Part shown: one piece after another, positions 59,277-64,000 of the stretch
Layout: each line of letters opens with the position of its first letter
Position numbering within the stretch: position 1 is the first letter of the stretch
NCBI GenBank assembly: GCA_963826165.1
Contig: CAWGWC010000016.1
Coordinates: 1-64,000, forward strand
Length of the DNA stretch: 64,000 bases
Direction: 5' to 3'
Source of the DNA: JACVRW01 sp963826165
GTDB lineage: Bacteria > Actinomycetota > Thermoleophilia > Solirubrobacterales > Thermoleophilaceae
The notes under the pieces: generated by a model
Database searches by the model: none
What the model saw: the letters and a program-made list of their open reading frames with translations, nothing else
Told to the model about the DNA's origin: nothing
Program-made: the position numbers and the translations under genes

Positions 59277-60797
59277 CTAGTCGAGAGGCTTGCGTTCGAG
59301 CTGGTGCACGGCGGGGCCGTGCAGCACTTCGCCGGTGGGCGCGAATCGTGACCCGTGGCAGGGACAGTCCCAGCTGCGCTCGGCATCGTTCCAGTTGACC
59401 TGGCACCCGAGGTGGGTGCAACGGGTTGAGACCGCGACGAGCTCACCGTGTTCGTCTCGGTAGGCGGCAACCTTTTCTCCGTCGTGGTTGACGATGTCGC
59501 CCTCGGCCCGGCGCAGGTCCTCAATTGGTCGCGTCCCCCGGTTCAGCAGGCGGTCGCCTACGAAGCGCAGGCCGGCCTCACCGTTCTCCTTGAGGAAGGT
59601 GCCGGCCGAGACCGTCGGCTTGATCCGGTTCGGATCAAACAGCTGCGTCCAGGGGTTGGCTCTGTCGTGGAGGAGATCGGCCAGCAGCAGCGCAGCGACC
59701 GTGCCACCGGTCATCCCCCATTTCGCGAACCCGGTGGCCATCAGTACGCGCTTCTCGCGCGGGGTGAGTTGCCCGATATAGGGGACTCCGTCGATGGTGG
59801 TGTTGTCCTGTGATGACCAGCGGTAGTCGACGGTTTGTACGTCCCAGTGTTCTCGCGCGAACTGCTCGAGCCGCTGGTAGCGCTCGCTCGTGTCTCCTCC
59901 GGTCCCGGTCTTGTGGCCCTCGCCGCCGACGAGCAGCAGCTCTTCGCCGTCCATGGGAACGGCGCGGACGGAGCGGGTGGGTGAATCGCCACTGATGAAG
60001 ATGCCGTCCGGCGGGCTGCCGGAGATGCGGCACACCATCGCGTAGGAGCGCTGTGGATGGACGCGAGCGAAGGCGAGCGAACGGTCAGGAAATGGGTAGT
60101 GGGTTGCCACAACTACCTTGCTGGCGGTGACGCGGCCACCGGGCGTCTTGATCACGCAGTCCTCGTCCACGTCTATCTCGACTGCGTGAGAGTGCTCGTA
60201 GATCCGGCATCCAGTAGCCGCGAGCCGGTCGGCCAGCCCGAGGAGATACTTGCGTACGTGAAACTCAGCTTGGTCGTCGAAGCGCACGGCGGCAGCCACG
60301 GTGTAGGGCAGTGGGGTGGTCTCCACGAGCGAAGCGGGGAGTCCCGCCTCGATCGCCGCGCTCACCTCGTTCTCGATCTGGGACCGCTTGGACTGGGAGG
60401 TGACGTAGGCGTAGGAAGGCCTGCGCCGAAAGTCGCAGTCGATCTCGTGCTGTTCGACCCGATCTGCGATCCAGGCCAGCGCGGACTCGTTGGCCTGGCC
60501 GTAGATACGAGCCCCCTCGGCCCCGAAGTTGGAGCGCAGCGTGTGGTAGATCAAGCCGTGCTGGGACGAGACCTTGGCTGTCGTGAAGCCGCTGACCCCC
60601 CGTGCGAGCTGATTGGCTTCCAGTAGCACGACATCGGCGCCGGCCTCGGTGAGCAGCAAGGCGGTCGTGATACCGACAATGCCGCCGCCGAGCACGACGA
60701 TGTCGGCGTGAGCGTGCTCGTCGAGCGCCGGATGCGCAGGCTGCTGGGGTCCGGACTCGACCCAAACGGAGGCGTTCCTGACCGCGGCGACGCTCAC
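59277..60797 (-). CDS. FAD-dependent oxidoreductase with C-terminal Rieske domain
   Basis: A 506-residue protein. The DAO-type FAD domain starts at about 32 (DIVVLGGGIVGITTALLLTEAGADVVLLEA) and includes GFTTAKVSSQHG. The last 95 residues are a Rieske [2Fe-2S] domain with CTHLGC (C and H ligands) and, 16 residues later, CPCHGSRF. This fusion is widespread in bacteria; it is thought to pass electrons from an amino or hydroxy acid substrate via the cluster, but the substrate is unknown. The ATG overlaps the stop of the SRPBCC gene. Confidence 0.92.
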   Translation of the reverse strand: MSVAAVRNASVWVESGPQQPAHPALDEHAHADIVVLGGGIVGITTALLLTEAGADVVLLEANQLARGVSGFTTAKVSSQHGLIYHTLRSNFGAEGARIYGQANESALAWIADRVEQHEIDCDFRRRPSYAYVTSQSKRSQIENEVSAAIEAGLPASLVETTPLPYTVAAAVRFDDQAEFHVRKYLLGLADRLAATGCRIYEHSHAVEIDVDEDCVIKTPGGRVTASKVVVATHYPFPDRSLAFARVHPQRSYAMVCRISGSPPDGIFISGDSPTRSVRAVPMDGEELLLVGGEGHKTGTGGDTSERYQRLEQFAREHWDVQTVDYRWSSQDNTTIDGVPYIGQLTPREKRVLMATGFAKWGMTGGTVAALLLADLLHDRANPWTQLFDPNRIKPTVSAGTFLKENGEAGLRFVGDRLLNRGTRPIEDLRRAEGDIVNHDGEKVAAYRDEHGELVAVSTRCTHLGCQVNWNDAERSWDCPCHGSRFAPTGEVLHGPAVHQLERKPLD

Positions 60798-61285
60798 GTC
60801 GTCGAGGGCGCCTGCGCCCGCCGCCGCTGACCGCTCGCATCGCCGTTCTTCTCCGCTTCTCGAAGTGCCAGTTCCTCGAGACGCATGAGCGATTCTGCGT
60901 TGCGACCGACCGTGAACAGCTGCACGAGCGGATTGAAGGCCAGGAGGGCCACGACCCCGTCGGGGTTTTCGGTCATGGACACGGTTGTGCCGCCGTTTCG
61001 TGGCGTCATGGTCAGAGTGACCTGGGCAGTGCCGAAGGGGCGGCTCTTGGCCCGGATGCGCAGCAGCTCGGGCCGCCGCGCATCGAGTGCCTCGGTGTGA
61101 TCGCTCACCTTGAATGGCCCGAAGCCGATCGTGTGGTGGAACTTTGAGCCAGGCGCGGGCCAGTCCAGCTCAGCGTCGCGAATCACTTTCGATCCGACCA
61201 CCCAGTAGCCGTAGCCCTCCGGGCTAGCCAGAGCGTCCCACACCGCCTCGGGGGGAACGGGCATGAATCTATCCGTGGTCGCCAT
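60794..61285 (-). CDS. SRPBCC family protein
   Basis: A 163-residue helix-grip protein. It opens RFMPVPPEAVWDALASPEGYGYWVVG, the usual START-like beginning, and continues with a GSKFHHTIGFGPFKV strand pair and a long C-terminal helix. SRPBCC proteins bind lipids or hydrophobic ligands. It precedes and overlaps the FAD/Rieske gene, so they are likely cotranscribed. Confidence 0.82.
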   Translation of the reverse strand: MATTDRFMPVPPEAVWDALASPEGYGYWVVGSKVIRDAELDWPAPGSKFHHTIGFGPFKVSDHTEALDARRPELLRIRAKSRPFGTAQVTLTMTPRNGGTTVSMTENPDGVVALLAFNPLVQLFTVGRNAESLMRLEELALREAEKNGDASGQRRRAQAPSTT

Positions 61286-61338
61286 CGTGCTCGGCTACCC
61301 GCTGGCACTGTCGAGAAACTGCGGCACCACGAAGACGG

Positions 61339-61818
61339 TCAGCCGCGTGCTTCGTCCTCTGCGAGTGTCACGCTACTCGCCCGCACACCGTCGAAGTGGC
61401 TGCTCTGGATGTTCACCGCCCAGTCGGCCAAGTCGACGACCTCCTGCTCGCCCAGTGTCTTGCCCATCGCTCGGACGATCTCCCAGTGACCCAGCTCGCC
61501 CGCCTCGGCCATCGTCAGGAACTCGAAGCCGTCCAGCGCCTCCTCCTCGCCTTCGAGATAGGTCGCCATCATCTCCTCGGCTTCGGACTTGGTCTCCCGG
61601 GCCATGTCGCGAATCGCTGTCTTGCGGCCTTCCAGTGAGTCGATCAGAGAATCGGTGCGGCGCTCGGTTTCTTCGGCTTCATCGCCCATTCGCTCGAGCT
61701 GATCCTTGAATGCTTCGGCGTCGTCCATCTGGGCGACGTGCGCGGTCGCGGTCTGGGCAGCCTGCGCCAGTCCGAGAACCTCGGCTAGCTTCTCGTCCAG
61801 CGGCGTCAATTCGGCCAT
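61339..61818 (-). CDS. Ferritin-like helical protein
   Basis: A 159-residue all-helical protein rich in Glu, Ala, Met and His, with long helices (AEVLGLAQAAQTATAHVAQMDDAEAFKDQLERMGDEAEETERRTDSLIDSLEGRK and EGEEEALDGFEFLTMAEAGELGHWEIVRAM). The spacing of Glu and His residues recalls ferritin-like DUF892 proteins, but the full set of iron ligands is not evident. It is the upstream neighbour of the SRPBCC gene, 53 bases away. Confidence 0.6.
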   Translation of the reverse strand: MAELTPLDEKLAEVLGLAQAAQTATAHVAQMDDAEAFKDQLERMGDEAEETERRTDSLIDSLEGRKTAIRDMARETKSEAEEMMATYLEGEEEALDGFEFLTMAEAGELGHWEIVRAMGKTLGEQEVVDLADWAVNIQSSHFDGVRASSVTLAEDEARG

Positions 61819-62358
61819 GGTGTCACCGACCCCGCGGACGGCGCCGCTTGGTGCTGTGGCGCTTGCTTCGACTTGGAGAACTGCGTGAGCTCTTGCATAA
61901 GCGATGACATCTGCTCCCACTACCCGGATGGCCCGCGGCCAAGCGGGGCGCGCGCGATGGTCGGGTCGGGCCCCGCGGCGAGGGCTCCGGGGTCCGGTCA
62001 CTGGCCCCACGAAGGCGGTGAGCGGGAATAGCACGCGAAGCCGCATTCGGCGTTGACGATGTGTTCGTGGCGGCCCACCGTCGTTGCCGAAGCTAGGTCC
62101 TCGAGCGCCCGAGTCCGACCCCGACCGGCGAACCACCCTGTTGTCCGGACTAGCGAACAGGCCGGCAGCCGCGTGCGCTGATGAACGCGGTCGGAGGATG
62201 AGGAGCCATAGACCGGGGACACGGACCAGGCCGGGAGATGGCCATGACCCTCCTCCTCCCACACCCTCGACCGCAAGTGCCGAGCGTGCGGATGATCGGC
62301 AGCTGCGGAACGATCGGGGTGCGCCGGCCGGCGTACCCCCGTGCAGGGCTCCGGCCAT
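61819..62358. other. 540-base stretch without a clear gene
   Basis: Several frames are open because of high GC, but none shows a recognisable domain, and codon positions look random. It should contain the promoter of the ferritin-like gene. Confidence 0.6.
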
Positions 62359-63075
62359 TCAGGCGGGCACGGCCACCGTCGCGGCCTCGACGATGAGCTG
62401 TGCCGTGGCCTCCGGCCGCGAGACGGTGATCGCGTGCGATGCGCCCGGTATCTCGACAGTGCGGCAAGCGTCCGCACGCTCGGCCATGAAGCGCTGGAGC
62501 TGGGGCGGAATGATGCGGTCCTCCTCGCCGATCAGGAACCACGACGGTACCTCGCGCCAGAGGGACCGCTCGCCCGACGCCTCGGTGAGCGCCTCCTGCG
62601 TCGCGGGCCGCTGCGTCGAGGCCATCAATGCGGCCTGCGGTGTGGGCACGTCCTGGCAGAAGACGTCGTGGAAGCTGTCCAGGGCGACGTAGAGGTCGGT
62701 CGTTCCGTCGCTCCGCGGCACCAGCCGCGACGTCTCCGGGCCGAGCATGCTGCCCGAGAACATGGCGGCGAGCTGGAAGCAGTGCTCGCCGGGCTCCGGC
62801 GCGAACCCGTTGGCGTAGACGAGTCCGACGATCTCGCCGGCGTCGGCGGGGACATTGGAGATCACCGCGCCGCCGTAGGAGTGGGCGGCGAGCACGACGG
62901 GCCCGTCGACCGCACGGACGACATCCGCGACGGCGGCGGCATCCGAAGCGAGGCTGCGCAGCGGGTTGGCGGCGGCGATCACCGGGTGACCGGCATTTAT
63001 CAGCGGGTCGATGACGGCGTCCCAGCTCGAGGATTCGGCGAAGGCGCCGTGGACGAGAACAATCGTGGGCTTCAT
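62359..63075 (-). CDS. Alpha/beta hydrolase
   Basis: A 238-residue hydrolase. It opens KPTIVLVHGAFAESSSWDAVI, with the oxyanion HGAFA. The nucleophile elbow is AAHSYGG (Ser at about 68), the acid is in LIGEEDRIIPP, and the His is in PGASHAITVSRPEA. The sequence is close to the AB hydrolase superfamily members often paired with NAD(P)-binding oxidoreductases in actinobacteria. Substrate unknown. Confidence 0.9.
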   Translation of the reverse strand: MKPTIVLVHGAFAESSSWDAVIDPLINAGHPVIAAANPLRSLASDAAAVADVVRAVDGPVVLAAHSYGGAVISNVPADAGEIVGLVYANGFAPEPGEHCFQLAAMFSGSMLGPETSRLVPRSDGTTDLYVALDSFHDVFCQDVPTPQAALMASTQRPATQEALTEASGERSLWREVPSWFLIGEEDRIIPPQLQRFMAERADACRTVEIPGASHAITVSRPEATAQLIVEAATVAVPA

Positions 63076-63162
63076 GTGAGCTCCATTCGGTTGGATGACT
63101 TGGGGCTACGGACTCGTGCAGCAGCGTGGGCTAAATCGGACCTCGCTTGGGTCGGATCGGGT

Positions 63163-63912
63163 CTACTCGGCTGACCGGCTCAGCCAGTCTTCGAAATGGG
63201 TCGGCGCGAGGCGGGCGTCGTCGCCCGGAGTGAGCGAGTTGTCGTCCAGCTCGGCGCCGAAGTAGCGGGCGTGGACGTCGGCCGTGACGACCCGCGGGTC
63301 ACCGCTTGCGCTCAGGACGCGCCGGGCGAGCTCGTCGAGACGGAACTCCTCCGGGCCCGCGAGCTCGACGGTGTCGTTCAGCGGTGCCCCGACGGCGACG
63401 TCGGCCAAGGTTGCGGCGACGTCGTCGGCCGCCTCAGGCTGAACGAGAGCAGGCGACAGCCGGATGGTGTCGCCATCCGCGCCCGCATCGGCGATACGGC
63501 CGATGAACTCGAAGAACTGCGTCGCGCGGACGATCGTGTAGGGGGTCGGCCCAGACTTGACCAGGTCTTCCTGCGCGACCTTCGCCCGCATGTAGCCGCT
63601 CGCGGCGAGCCGCTCCGCGCCGACGACCGACAGCGTCACGTGATGCCCCACGCCGGCGGCCGACTCTGCCGCGAGCAGATTGCGGGATGACGTCTCGAAG
63701 AAGTCGAGCACCTCCGCGTCGCTCCAAGCGGGTGCGTTCGCAACGTCGACGACGACCTGGGCGCCGTCGAGCGCCTCGGCAAGTCCCTCGCCCGTAAGCG
63801 TGTTGACGCCGGTGTTGGGCGCCGCCGCGAGCGATTCCTGTCCGTCGGTGCGCAGCTTTTCAACGAGGCTCGATCCGATGAGGCCGGTTCCGCCGATGAC
63901 AACGATCTTCAT
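63163..63912 (-). CDS. NAD(P)-binding NmrA/atypical SDR protein
   Basis: A 249-residue protein from ATG 63912. The Rossmann motif is VIGGTGLIGSSLVEKL (about 5-20). GVGHHVTLSVVGAERLAASGYMRAKVAQEDLVKSG and TIVRATQFFEF are the NmrA/atypical SDR pattern, lacking the YxxxK catalytic pair. These proteins sense NAD(P) redox state or reduce small ketones. It is 87 bases upstream of the alpha/beta hydrolase on the same strand. Confidence 0.88.
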   Translation of the reverse strand: MKIVVIGGTGLIGSSLVEKLRTDGQESLAAAPNTGVNTLTGEGLAEALDGAQVVVDVANAPAWSDAEVLDFFETSSRNLLAAESAAGVGHHVTLSVVGAERLAASGYMRAKVAQEDLVKSGPTPYTIVRATQFFEFIGRIADAGADGDTIRLSPALVQPEAADDVAATLADVAVGAPLNDTVELAGPEEFRLDELARRVLSASGDPRVVTADVHARYFGAELDDNSLTPGDDARLAPTHFEDWLSRSAE

Positions 63913-63937
63913 CTGAATGCCTTTCGAGTAGGTGTTC

Positions 63938-64000
63938 TCAGTAGAGGGCCAGGAGGCGATTGGCCTCCGCAAGAGCTTCGGCCAGTGCATGCGCGCCGAG
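63938..64000 (-). CDS. C-terminus of an unidentified protein (partial)
   Basis: The minus strand from the edge encodes GAHALAEALAEANRLLALY and a TGA at 63938, in a good position 25 bases before the SDR-like gene start. It is too short to assign; the end looks helical. Confidence 0.45.
   Translation of the reverse strand, partial: LGAHALAEALAEANRLLALY

Noticed and set aside
61998..62477. Minus-strand 159-codon gene between the hydrolase and the ferritin-like gene
   Set aside because: It overlaps the hydrolase end in another frame and is Arg/Ser/Pro-rich with no domain.

Overview
The window is GC-rich DNA from a bacterial chromosome. Its genes are dense, many start with GTG or TTG, and neighbouring genes often overlap by 1-4 bases (ATGA, GTGA, TTGA). 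A SigB/SigF-type sigma factor with its anti-sigma kinase, an alaS-ruvX-mltG-aroE block running into type IV pilus motor genes, a GH15 glucoamylase/trehalase-type enzyme and cydABDC fit Actinomycetota, most likely Thermoleophilia (Solirubrobacterales-like). The lineage is inferred from gene content and order; no marker tree was made.

Layout. 1-5.9 kb: small accessory enzymes and regulators (two VOC proteins, HIRAN protein, NTF2-like, ParB-like, Tat-exported cyclase, a channel-like protein with TrkA domains, cupin). 5.9-16.4 kb, minus strand: alaS-ruvX-mltG-aroE, then a secreted thioredoxin-like protein and pilB-pilT-pilC. 16.6-19.2 kb: HD-GYP protein and an MFS exporter. 19.2-19.86 kb: a non-coding leader with three copies of a module made of a hairpin, about 20 nt with a Shine-Dalgarno, and an identical five-codon ORF (MPYKR). 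19.86-25.8 kb: an oligopeptide ABC importer whose binding-protein gene carries eight apparent +1 frameshifts. 25.9-32.8 kb: an MBL hydrolase, hisS, aspS, a NifU-like/MnmA fusion, anti-sigma factor and sigma factor in one tight unit. 32.8-40.06 kb: glutamate formimidoyltransferase-like protein, membrane proteins, amidohydrolase, secreted lyase-like protein and ClC channel, with two gene remnants nearby.

40.7-53.6 kb, plus strand: nine tightly packed genes: zwf, GH15, GMC oxidoreductase, type II NADH dehydrogenase, cydA, cydB, cydD, cydC and an aldose 1-epimerase. Together they look like a sugar-oxidation route (release of glucose, anomer interconversion, oxidation by a flavoenzyme and by G6PDH) coupled through quinone to a cytochrome bd oxidase.

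53.6-59.2 kb: an intact tRNA-Met(CAT) and a truncated copy of its 3' half bracket about 5.5 kb that holds a small protein, a sensor kinase, a BASS-family transporter and a two-TM K+ channel flanked by direct repeats. This looks like a decayed integrative element. 59.2-64 kb: a FAD/Rieske oxidoreductase, SRPBCC protein, ferritin-like helical protein, alpha/beta hydrolase, NAD(P)-binding epimerase-like protein and a partial gene at the edge.

Several conserved genes (aroE, oppD, the binding protein, mnmA) are broken only by single-base indels. Otherwise their sequence is well preserved, so base-calling errors are the simplest explanation.
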